The translations under genes and the position numbers were made by a program. The notes beneath the pieces were generated by a model, which saw only the letters and a list, made by a program, of their open reading frames with translations, was not told the origin of the DNA and made no database searches. Below, piece after piece: positions 1 to 6,163 of a stretch of 6,163 bases of DNA. Origin of the DNA: Balneolaceae bacterium (GTDB taxonomy: Bacteria; Bacteroidota; Rhodothermia; Balneolales; Balneolaceae); the NCBI GenBank assembly GCA_007127395.1, contig SKZL01000123.1, positions 1 through 6,163 on the forward strand, given 5' to 3'. Positions within the stretch are counted from its first letter, which is position 1. Each line of letters opens with the position of its first letter.

Positions 1-830
1 ATTAAAAAGGCAAGTGATGCACCCGTAAGAAGTGCTATGATCGGATCACCCATAAACAACAGAGTCGAAAAGAGCACCCCCTCTCCCATCGGCGAAGCAG
101 GTAACTCAGCCACAGACTTGAGTGCGATCAACAGGATAGGAGTCAGGATTGGCAATATAGCAAGCCAGAAAGATGGTGGTGACTGTTTTTGTTCAGCGGA
201 GGTATCTTTTATTTCGAAACGAATATCAAATCTTTTGCAATATTTCATTGCCCAGACCAATGAAACGGCCATCACAGGAATGGAGACCAGTAAACCCAGA
301 ATTAGCACCCATCCGACATCTGCGCCTAAAGTTGCAGCGGCAGCAAGAGGGCCGGGTGTGGGCGGAACAAAAACGTGTGTGGCATAGAGCCCGGAGGCGA
401 GTGCTACAGCGAGAACGGCCAAAGGTATTTTAGCCCTTTTGGCAATCGCTTTGTTAAGTGAAGAGAGTACGATAAAACCGGAGTCACAAAAAACAGGAAT
501 AGAGACGATATAACCGGTGATTCCCATAGAGATGGGTGAATTCTTCTCTCCTACCCAATCCAGTATTTTGTTTGCCAAAACACGTGCACCACCGCTTCGG
601 TCCAGGTATTCGCCGATGATAGCTCCCGCGGCAATGACAATGCCAATACTTCTAAGGGTCATCCCAAAGCCATCCGCCAACGCCCCAACCATGACAGCCA
701 CTTCCAGCCGGGCCAGAAAAGCCATAAGAATCGCGCCGAACAGGAGTGCGAGGAAAGGGTGCAGGTTATAGCGAACTGTCAGGCCAACAATGACTATAAC
801 CACCAGAATCAGCCAAAGAAAGATGATCAT
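1..830 (-). CDS. GntP-family permease (gluconate:H+ symporter type), C-terminus cut by the window edge
   Basis: Inner-membrane secondary transporter of the GntP family, whose members import gluconate or related hydroxy acids with protons. The visible 276 codons translate without interruption into a very hydrophobic protein with repeated membrane segments, starting MIIFLWLILVV. Family signatures are IPVFCDSGF (residues 111-119) and VFVPPTPGPLAAA (153-165), the latter close to the VPPTPGP motif of gluconate permeases. A polar loop at about 199-221 is followed by more membrane segments. Family members are about 440 residues long, so roughly the last third lies left of the window. The ATG at 828-830 was chosen because an in-frame TGA lies about 60 bases upstream and no other in-frame ATG follows it; there is no Shine-Dalgarno sequence. 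It lies 99 bp downstream of the M28 peptidase gene in the same direction. The substrate (gluconate, glycerate or another acid) cannot be told from the sequence; the family call is strong. Confidence 0.9.
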   Translation of the reverse strand, partial: MIIFLWLILVVIVIVGLTVRYNLHPFLALLFGAILMAFLARLEVAVMVGALADGFGMTLRSIGIVIAAGAIIGEYLDRSGGARVLANKILDWVGEKNSPISMGITGYIVSIPVFCDSGFIVLSSLNKAIAKRAKIPLAVLAVALASGLYATHVFVPPTPGPLAAAATLGADVGWVLILGLLVSIPVMAVSLVWAMKYCKRFDIRFEIKDTSAEQKQSPPSFWLAILPILTPILLIALKSVAELPASPMGEGVLFSTLLFMGDPIIALLTGASLAFL

Positions 831-922
831 ACCGGAATATATGAGACATTCATAGTTTCTGAAGCGAGCCAAATCGGACTCTTCTCATGGAACAATCGGA
901 AATAACGACAACTGCCACAGAA

Positions 923-950
923 AATCAATTTATCTTCTGCTGAATTGATT
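923..950 (-). terminator. Possible weak hairpin at the end of the M28 peptidase gene
   Basis: AATCAATT (923-930) and AATTGATT (943-950) form a perfect 8-bp inverted repeat with a 12-base loop. It spans the TAA stop of the M28 gene, and on the transcript it runs into a short U stretch followed by CUG. The stem is almost entirely A/T and the U tract is short, so termination would be weak. It may be chance in AT-rich sequence. The remainder of the 831-922 gap shows no convincing promoter for the permease gene. Confidence 0.2.
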
Positions 951-2627
951 GGTTATGTCGATAAATGTTTCGTTATCCATGACAGGGCGGATTTCGGTAT
1001 TTGCCGTCTTGATTGTAGAGGCATAAATGAGCTGAACAACACGATGATATTTTTCAAAGTCAACTTTATCAACTGTGTCTGTGGGCCGATGGTAATCCTC
1101 ATGAACGCCGGTGAAGAAAAAAACGAAAGGAACGCCAAGACGTCCAAAGTTCCAGTGATCACTTCTTCTGTAGAATTGATTTCGATCAGTTAAATCATTG
1201 AATTTACGGTCTAATCTCATCTCAACACTACGCTCATTGGCAGCTACAACGATACTGTCCAGACCGGAGGAGATGATTTCACCGCCAATCAGATAGATTG
1301 AGTTAAAGTCTTCACGGTCAATGTTTTCCGGATCCGTTCGCCCGATCATATCTGCATTGAAATTTGCTATGGTATTCTCGATTGGAATAATCGGATGATC
1401 TGAATAGAACCGGGAACCGAGCAGGCCAATCTCTTCAGCAGAAACATGGAGAAAAAGAATGCTTCTTTTTGGCTTTAATCCATTTAGCCTGGCCTCGTTG
1501 AGTGCCCCGGCAATGGCCATCAGCGCAGCAGTACCGCTGCCGTTGTCATCAGCACCATTGTATATCATCATTTCTCCATCCGTTCCGGTTGCCATGCCGA
1601 GATGATCGTAATGAGCCATTAGAACAAGCACTTCATTTTTCAGTTCCGGATCTGCACCCTGAAACAGAGCCACTACATTATTATCCTGAACGGTACCCGG
1701 ATAATATGGCTGGTAATTCAGGATATAGGATGTTTTGGTTGAACTGAATTGGTTCAAGTTTTCAGTTATAGTCGTTTTGAGATTTGGAAGTTCACTTTCA
1801 TGATCAAGCCCAAGAAGAGCTGCCGCTATCGTTGGCTCAATGTATTTCACATTCTCAGCGGGTAACTGTCTGTTCGTTTGATCCTGCAAATAGGCGAGCT
1901 GCATTCTCCCCAATGCCTGGTTAAAATGAACACTGCTTCCGATAAACTCTCTGTAGAGATCTGCAGAAAAATCGGTGATCAACAAGACGCCATTGGCTCC
2001 ATGAAGATTCAATATGTTGTTGATTCGATTATTGAGGTCGATCTGATCAATTGAAAGAGAATAGAGATCCTGCAGTTCATCGGGAATATCTTCGAAGATA
2101 AGGACCCATGCATTCTCAATAAGATCAGGATCAAGCTGCTCAATACCTGCCTGCTTGTCGTCAATACCAAAACCGGCAAAAACGATGGGGCCTTCTGATG
2201 GATCATACCCGGTGAGAATACTTGTAAAATCAGCAGTGGACAACTCCTTTTCAACAGATCGGCTTACTACCTCTTTTTCACGCTCTTTTGAGGTGTAGAT
2301 AGTATAGACGAGGCTGTCAATTTTGGTTGTAGTCAGGTCGAAGGGTTGAAAATAACTATCCTCTTCACCGACAGGAGTAAAACCGAGATCGCGGTAGTAA
2401 TCGGCAAGATAATCGGCTGCTTTTCTGATGCCGGGTGTTGCCGTTCCCCGTCCCTCGAGCGAGTCATGGGCAATGATCTCCAGGTGAGCTCTAAGAAGAT
2501 CCGGCTGAATATAGTTGCGATACTCAATCAATTCTGAAGTATCGGAGATGTAGGCAGTACGGTCAAGTGATTTACAGCCGGTGTTCAACAGAAAAAGTGA
2601 AATAAGAAAAAAGGGTAACATCTTCAT
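930..2627 (-). CDS. M28-family zinc metallopeptidase, predicted lipoprotein
   Basis: Complete 565-residue exported aminopeptidase-type enzyme of family M28, which removes residues from peptides using two zinc ions. The N-terminus is a lipoprotein signal: a hydrophobic stretch (4-14), then NTGC with the predicted lipidated cysteine at 18. Asn at -3 is unusual for a lipobox but tolerated in Bacteroidota-like groups. A region at about 140-260 (YDPSEGPIVFAGFG, then a GANGVLLITD strand) resembles the PA-type insert common in these enzymes. The catalytic domain follows: HYDH (His339 zinc ligand, Asp341), GADDNGSG (Asp361 bridging), SAEE (Glu398 base, Glu399 ligand), NADMIGR (Asp426) and DYHRPTD (His513). 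The full metal set is present, so it should be active. Ligand assignment is by alignment to known M28 motifs. The ATG at 2625-2627 puts the signal peptide at the terminus; a second Met at codon 3 is an alternative. No Shine-Dalgarno is visible. It lies 119 bp downstream of scpA; I see no clear promoter or terminator in that gap. Confidence 0.93.
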   Translation of the reverse strand: MKMLPFFLISLFLLNTGCKSLDRTAYISDTSELIEYRNYIQPDLLRAHLEIIAHDSLEGRGTATPGIRKAADYLADYYRDLGFTPVGEEDSYFQPFDLTTTKIDSLVYTIYTSKEREKEVVSRSVEKELSTADFTSILTGYDPSEGPIVFAGFGIDDKQAGIEQLDPDLIENAWVLIFEDIPDELQDLYSLSIDQIDLNNRINNILNLHGANGVLLITDFSADLYREFIGSSVHFNQALGRMQLAYLQDQTNRQLPAENVKYIEPTIAAALLGLDHESELPNLKTTITENLNQFSSTKTSYILNYQPYYPGTVQDNNVVALFQGADPELKNEVLVLMAHYDHLGMATGTDGEMMIYNGADDNGSGTAALMAIAGALNEARLNGLKPKRSILFLHVSAEEIGLLGSRFYSDHPIIPIENTIANFNADMIGRTDPENIDREDFNSIYLIGGEIISSGLDSIVVAANERSVEMRLDRKFNDLTDRNQFYRRSDHWNFGRLGVPFVFFFTGVHEDYHRPTDTVDKVDFEKYHRVVQLIYASTIKTANTEIRPVMDNETFIDITNQFSRR

Positions 2628-2746
2628 ATCGGGAGATTAAAAAATTAGTATATGTACATTTAAAGCGAACTAACCGCCAAGGGGACAAAAGATTAAATGA
2701 ACCCTATTTAGGTTTTGTTATTAATGCTCTTTGAATAGTTGTTATT

Positions 2747-3487
2747 TCAGCCAATGATTTCATCAACAGCCTTGAGGTCGATAAAAAATTGTGTTGGGTC
2801 ATCATTTTCAATGAATAAATTGATCTGCTGCTCTTTCAGCATCTCCAGAACAGCAAGAAATGTAACGACGATCGCGACAGCCGTTTTCAGTTCGATGCAG
2901 ATAGCATAAAATGAAGTTCGGCCTTTCTCCTGCAGTTTTCGGATGATATATTCAGATTGTTCTTCTACTGTTAGTGTAACCTTTTCAACAGAGTGATAAC
3001 TGTGTTGCCGTTTAATATCTGCCAATACTTTTCGGAAGGCACTCATCAGATCGAAAATAGTCACATCCTTTAGAGCCTCTCCGGATGCCTGTTTGTCTAC
3101 ATCATCTACAGAGATATCCCCCCGAAAATATTTCTGTTGAGCCTCTTCATCATAGACAACAAGTTTCTCTGCCATCTCTTTATATCGTTTGTATTCGAGC
3201 AGTCTCTGAACCAGCTCATAACGCGGATCTTCCTCGTCCAGCTCCTCATCTTCATCCTTGTCTGTCGGAAGCATCATTTTTGCCTTGATCGACATCAACA
3301 AACTTGCCATATAGATAAATTCACTGGCCACATCCAGGTCCAGCTCTTCCATCAGGCGGATGTATGAGAGAAACTCTTCAGTGATATGAGAAATGGGGAT
3401 ATCGTAGATGTTCAGCTCATCCCTCTTTATAAAAAAGAGGAGCAGGTCGAGAGGGCCTTCAAAATTTTTTAACTGGACTCTATACAT
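2747..3487 (-). CDS. scpA: Segregation and condensation protein A (ScpA kleisin)
   Basis: Complete 246-residue cytoplasmic kleisin that bridges the two heads of the SMC dimer and binds ScpB, forming the bacterial condensin needed for chromosome organisation and segregation. The N-terminal domain is textbook ScpA: FEGPLDLLLFFIKRDELNIYDIPI begins at residue 9 and continues through the SMC-neck-binding helices to about 75. An acidic linker (77-88, DKDEDEELDEED) leads to a central region (90-165) expected to bind ScpB. The C-terminal winged helix (about 168-240) contains VVTFLAVLEMLKE (207-219), matching the family's conserved FLALLEL helix that docks on the SMC head. Length is normal for the family. 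The ATG at 3485-3487 fits the usual ScpA start; no Shine-Dalgarno precedes it. The usual partner scpB is not next to it here: the downstream gene is the M28 peptidase and the upstream gene is a divergent MarR regulator. Confidence 0.97.
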   Translation of the reverse strand: MYRVQLKNFEGPLDLLLFFIKRDELNIYDIPISHITEEFLSYIRLMEELDLDVASEFIYMASLLMSIKAKMMLPTDKDEDEELDEEDPRYELVQRLLEYKRYKEMAEKLVVYDEEAQQKYFRGDISVDDVDKQASGEALKDVTIFDLMSAFRKVLADIKRQHSYHSVEKVTLTVEEQSEYIIRKLQEKGRTSFYAICIELKTAVAIVVTFLAVLEMLKEQQINLFIENDDPTQFFIDLKAVDEIIG

Positions 3488-3538
3488 AAGGCAAATGGAT
3501 TACAAAAAGATCGTAATAATCGTCATTAAAAGAAATGT

Positions 3539-3548
3539 ATCAATTGAT
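3539..3548. promoter_or_regulatory. 10-bp palindrome upstream of scpA, candidate operator
   Basis: ATCAATTGAT is a perfect 10-bp palindrome about 52 bp upstream of the scpA start. On the minus strand it overlaps TTGATA, which resembles a -35 element; a weak -10-like TATTAC follows after 19 bases. It shares its CAATTG core with the palindrome near the MarR gene, which would fit one regulator acting on both sides. Short AT-rich palindromes are common by chance, so this is a suggestion only. Confidence 0.2.
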
Positions 3549-3603
3549 TGATCAGGCCTTGCCGGAGTCGCTGATTGGTAGATTAATGGGATAAATCTAT
3601 ATC

Positions 3604-3630
3604 CTGATTGCAATTTAGATAAACAATCTG
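3604..3630. repeat. Imperfect inverted repeat in the divergent intergenic region
   Basis: CTGATTG (3604-3610) and CAATCTG (3624-3630) pair over six of seven positions across a 13-base spacer. The left arm overlaps a small perfect palindrome, ATTGCAAT (3607-3614). It sits 37-63 bp before the MarR start, where an autoregulatory site could lie. No protein can be assigned to it from sequence. Confidence 0.2.
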
Positions 3631-3641
3631 TTATTTGCATA

Positions 3642-3651
3642 TACAATTGTA
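3642..3651. promoter_or_regulatory. 10-bp palindrome before the MarR gene, candidate autoregulatory operator
   Basis: TACAATTGTA is a perfect palindrome ending 15 bp before the MarR start codon and overlapping a -10-like TATACAAT (3640-3647). MarR proteins usually repress their own promoter through palindromes of this general make-up; the outer TACAATT resembles the half-site known for OhrR-type MarR repressors. No good -35 element lies at the right distance, so the promoter itself is uncertain. Confidence 0.3.
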
Positions 3652-3666
3652 ATTAAATACACTGCA

Positions 3667-4065
3667 ATGCATACAGAAGCAAACCTATTCAGCCGTGAAA
3701 TAAGCGCATTTTATGACTCCTATTTTAAGAGTGAAAAACTTGCAACCTCCTACATTGAACTGATTCTGATTGTGGAGGAGGCCGGGGATGTCACACAAAA
3801 AGAGATCGCGGATAAATTGTCATTGGCTCCTTCTACAATCACCCGATTTATCAACAAACTTGAAAAACGCGGGTTTGTATCGAAAAAGATGGATGGACGC
3901 ATGGCACGGGTCATCCTTACAAAAAAAGGGGCTCAACAAGCCCCAAAACTAAGAGAGAAGTATCAACAAGCAGAAACAGACCTTCAGGATCTGCTTGGTG
4001 ATAAGTTTGTGGATACTACCAGGCAGCTTCTGGTTCACGGGTCAGAGATCATGATCCGGCCCTGA
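3667..4065 (+). CDS. MarR-family winged helix-turn-helix transcriptional regulator
   Basis: A 132-residue cytoplasmic DNA-binding protein, expected to act as a dimer. The helix-turn-helix spans about 41-70: VTQKEIADKLSLAPSTITRF, with the recognition helix around APSTITRFINKLE. The wing follows at 71-86, with DGRMARVILTKKG matching the MarR D-x-R...LT-x-KG signature. Terminal helices (about 8-36 and 91-130) should form the dimer interface. It is slightly shorter than most MarR proteins (about 140-150), mainly at the N-terminus, yet the core is complete. The ATG at 3667-3669 is the first in a frame that opens after a TAG at 3616-3618, so only non-ATG starts could lengthen it; there is no Shine-Dalgarno. 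It is divergent from scpA and convergent with the M14 gene, so it is probably a single-gene transcript. The ligand and targets are unknown; no efflux, peroxide or aromatic-degradation gene is adjacent to hint at one. Confidence 0.9.
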   Translation: MHTEANLFSREISAFYDSYFKSEKLATSYIELILIVEEAGDVTQKEIADKLSLAPSTITRFINKLEKRGFVSKKMDGRMARVILTKKGAQQAPKLREKYQQAETDLQDLLGDKFVDTTRQLLVHGSEIMIRP

Positions 4066-4085
4066 AACGTTTTGGTTACAGGGCC
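4058..4085. terminator. Hairpin between convergent MarR and M14 genes, possible bidirectional terminator
   Basis: GGCCCTG (4058-4064) pairs perfectly with CAGGGCC (4079-4085); after one A-A mismatch, AAC (4066-4068) pairs with GTT (4075-4077), leaving a six-base loop. The MarR stop codon lies partly in the left arm, and the M14 stop codon is ten bases to the right. The two genes have only 29 bp between them, so a shared terminator is expected here. No run of T follows on either strand, so it is not a standard intrinsic terminator. Confidence 0.4.
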
Positions 4086-4094
4086 ATTTCAGGA

Positions 4095-6163
4095 TCAGTT
4101 TGTTGTTACAAAATCGATTGTACTTCCGAAGAAGAGTGCATTCGCAAAGAGTTTGTTTTTTCCAAACCAAAAGGCTCTGAAATTGGGATTGTCAACAAAA
4201 CTGATGACGCGCCCCCTTCCCATACTGCTTACAATAATGGAAGGCCTGTTAGTAACCAGATCCAGATTATAATCGGAGATGTAGCCGCTGGCAAGAGGGT
4301 TATTGGTCAAAGCGAGAGGTACTGAAAAATGATTTTCAGGCATCTCCAAAAACAGGGTGCTGTTCTTGAATACATGTATATCCTGCCGGCTATATCCATA
4401 TGCCAGCGGGTGTGTCAGGTCCAGCCTTGCGTTGAATATGGATCCGCCTATGACATGGGCTCCCCTCGCAGATCTGGCATTGATATAGGGTGTGTCGGGA
4501 TCGATAGGCGGTGAATCACGCTCAATTAAATCAACAGAGATGATATCCTGTCCGCGTGCCCAATTTATGGCACTTCGCTGAACGATGAGATTGCCACCGC
4601 CACGAATCCACTCTTTCAGGTTATTAACGGCTCCTGTTGAGAGATCGTTGTAGTTTCCGTTCACCATGATAATCGTGTTATAGCGGTTCAGATCTATACC
4701 TCCAAAACGGTGTTTGTCGATAATGGTAAGCGGTATTTTGTAGCGCTGATCAAGTTGGTGCCATATTTCACCCACTTCCAGATTACTGACCCCCGAACCG
4801 GCTAAAATAGCGACACTTGGTTTTTGGATATTATTCATGCTGGGGCTGCCCAGATCTATACCTGCGGCACTGAGTCCGCGGGTGATATTATAGATATCCA
4901 CGCCATCCTCTTTGGCAGCTCTCTCCAGTTCACGGTAGATTTCATCTTGATCCACATCCTGTATTCCGAGTGCGATCAGAATGGATCCGTAGCCGAACTC
5001 TTTCTGTCCGGTGGCGGTATGGGCGGTTAGCGGACGTGAAGCCACTTTTGCCCTCACACCCAACTCTTGAAGCCTGTAGAGTGTTCTGGGAGCGTAATAC
5101 TCATCCCATTCGAACATGTAGGCATACTGACTCTTGCCGCCAATAACTTCCGACTCATGCAGTTTAGGGGTATCGACCCTGGATCCGAGCAGGTCACTGC
5201 TGAACTGTCGTCTGTTTAATTCAGCATAGGGCAAGTTAAATGCGAAAGGAAGCGTCCATGTTGATACGTCATAAAAGAGGCTGTCTGTGAACTCAGTCCT
5301 GGTTTCGAACATCGCCTCAATAAATTTGTATTCAGTCTGGTTGGTGGGAATCACAAAAGCCCGGCCGGCTTTGAACTCGTTACCGTCGATGGTGAGATCT
5401 GCCGCCAGTTCGTAAAGTTCAACATTGTGATGGCTCATCAAATCGGCAAAGTGGAAGTTTCTACCGCGGTCATTTTGATCACCGATAACGAATGCGCGTG
5501 TTGTGAGCTGTGAAGCTTCATTTTGTACATCACGATAGAATGATCGCCGGTATTCATGAAGCTCGGCTCGCAGGGCTACAGAAGCTGTAACGGTTGAGAG
5601 TGATGTGAAAAACTGGTTACGAATCGTAAAAGGAAAGTCTACAACACCATGCACACTCTCCTGTGCATGGCCTCTCGAACTGGCTTGTTCAAAAAGGATA
5701 CCGATGGTACCGAATACGTCGGGATAGGATGAGCCTTTACCGTAGTAGAAGTCATCAAAACTCTCTTTTGTGTAATATAGAGACTGTACATCATCCAGGA
5801 TATCAGCATGATATTCGGCAATAGCTGCAGTCAGATCCTGATTAATTTGAGGAGTGAGAGGGTGGGTGCGTTCGGGAACACCCGGCTGGAAAAAGTAGGT
5901 TGCATTAGTCCCCATTTCATGCTGATCGGTGAGCACATTTGGGCGCCATTCATGAAATTTCTGTATTCGTCCACGGCTTTCAGGATGTACGACAGGCATC
6001 CAGTCACGGTTCAGGTCGAACCAATAGTGGTTGGTTCGTCCGTTTGGCCAGACTTCATTGAACTCTCTGGACGCAGGGTCTGTCACAGTTGTATAACTTT
6101 TGTGCATATTGACCCAGGTTGCAAATCGGTTCAAACCGTCAGGATTGAAAGAGGGATCAATCA
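4095..6163 (-). CDS. M14-family zinc carboxypeptidase with C-terminal amidotransferase-like region, N-terminus cut by the window edge
   Basis: Probably an exported zinc peptidase; the signal peptide and the first zinc motif (HxxE) should lie right of the window. The frame stays open to the edge, where it reads IDPSFNPDGLNRFATWVN, a conserved M14 stretch, so the TTG at 6132-6134 is not the start. Visible active-site features are FDLNRDW (Asn and Arg at about 6006-6011, substrate binding), DQHEMG (zinc-ligand His, 5919-5921) and GILFEQASSRG (catalytic Glu, 5688-5690). After the peptidase domain comes a middle region, then at about 4545-4823 an alpha/beta segment (VAILAGSGVS, YNTIIMVNGNY, LKEWIRGGGNLIVQ) resembling a class I glutamine amidotransferase fold. 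The 688 visible residues contain no cysteine, so that domain lacks the usual nucleophile and is probably structural or ligand-binding. It ends convergent with the MarR gene. The true substrate is unknown. Confidence 0.9.
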   Translation of the reverse strand, partial: IDPSFNPDGLNRFATWVNMHKSYTTVTDPASREFNEVWPNGRTNHYWFDLNRDWMPVVHPESRGRIQKFHEWRPNVLTDQHEMGTNATYFFQPGVPERTHPLTPQINQDLTAAIAEYHADILDDVQSLYYTKESFDDFYYGKGSSYPDVFGTIGILFEQASSRGHAQESVHGVVDFPFTIRNQFFTSLSTVTASVALRAELHEYRRSFYRDVQNEASQLTTRAFVIGDQNDRGRNFHFADLMSHHNVELYELAADLTIDGNEFKAGRAFVIPTNQTEYKFIEAMFETRTEFTDSLFYDVSTWTLPFAFNLPYAELNRRQFSSDLLGSRVDTPKLHESEVIGGKSQYAYMFEWDEYYAPRTLYRLQELGVRAKVASRPLTAHTATGQKEFGYGSILIALGIQDVDQDEIYRELERAAKEDGVDIYNITRGLSAAGIDLGSPSMNNIQKPSVAILAGSGVSNLEVGEIWHQLDQRYKIPLTIIDKHRFGGIDLNRYNTIIMVNGNYNDLSTGAVNNLKEWIRGGGNLIVQRSAINWARGQDIISVDLIERDSPPIDPDTPYINARSARGAHVIGGSIFNARLDLTHPLAYGYSRQDIHVFKNSTLFLEMPENHFSVPLALTNNPLASGYISDYNLDLVTNRPSIIVSSMGRGRVISFVDNPNFRAFWFGKNKLFANALFFGSTIDFVTTN
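5647..5670. repeat. Perfect 9-bp hairpin inside the M14 coding region
   Basis: CCATGCACA (5647-5655) and TGTGCATGG (5662-5670) are exact inverted repeats around a six-base loop. On the coding strand the loop reads GGAGAG. It encodes part of RGHAQESVHGV just after the catalytic glutamate. It may simply follow from codon choice in a conserved segment, or form an RNA structure within the message. Confidence 0.5.

Noticed and set aside
37..771. Plus-strand open frames across the left edge
   Set aside because: The minus strand of the same stretch encodes a clear GntP permease with family motifs; the plus-strand translations are low-complexity and match nothing I recognise.
2628..2746. AACCCTATTTAGGTT (2700-2714) as a terminator for scpA
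   Set aside because: The stem is only four to six pairs, imperfect, and has no T run following it on the minus strand.
3422..3440. CCTCTTT/AAAGAGG hairpin (7-bp stem) near the 5' end of scpA
   Set aside because: It lies within codons for the conserved LLFFIKRD stretch and has no T run after it on the coding strand; codon choice explains it.
3635..3663. TTGCAT, 17 bases, TACACT as a sigma70-like promoter for the MarR gene
   Set aside because: The transcription start would fall at about 3670, inside the gene and after its ATG at 3667, so it cannot serve the chosen start.
6132..6134. TTG as the start of the M14 protein
   Set aside because: The frame continues to the window edge with the conserved PSFNPDG stretch, and the family's first zinc motif must lie further upstream.

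Overview
The window carries five protein genes and no RNA genes, mobile elements, CRISPR arrays or prophage signs. The content suggests a Gram-negative bacterium of the Bacteroidota/Rhodothermota (Balneolales-like) group. This is an inference from a secreted M28 lipoprotein peptidase with a PA-type insert, a large M14 zinc carboxypeptidase with a C-terminal glutamine-amidotransferase-like region, a Bacteroidota-like ScpA, and no Shine-Dalgarno sequence at any of the four visible starts. The two partial genes run off the two edges.

Layout, left to right: a GntP-family permease on the minus strand, missing its C-terminus (1-830); an M28 metallopeptidase lipoprotein, minus (930-2627); scpA, the kleisin of the SMC condensin complex, minus (2747-3487); a 179-bp divergent intergenic region with several short palindromes; a MarR-type regulator, plus (3667-4065); a 29-bp convergent gap with nested inverted repeats; and a large M14 carboxypeptidase, minus, missing its N-terminus (4095-6163). 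scpA, the M28 gene and the permease lie in the same direction with gaps of 119 and 99 bp, so they could be read together or separately; the sequence does not decide this.

Functionally the region mixes a housekeeping gene (scpA) with nutrient-scavenging functions: two exported zinc peptidases of different classes and an organic-acid/sugar-acid permease. The MarR protein is the only regulator and is divergent from scpA. Related CAATTG-centred palindromes lie near both gene starts and are the most plausible operators, but this is untested.

I see no strong evidence for a previously undescribed system. The points most worth a second look are the palindromes in the scpA-MarR region, the cysteine-free amidotransferase-like domain of the M14 protein, and a perfect hairpin inside the M14 coding region.
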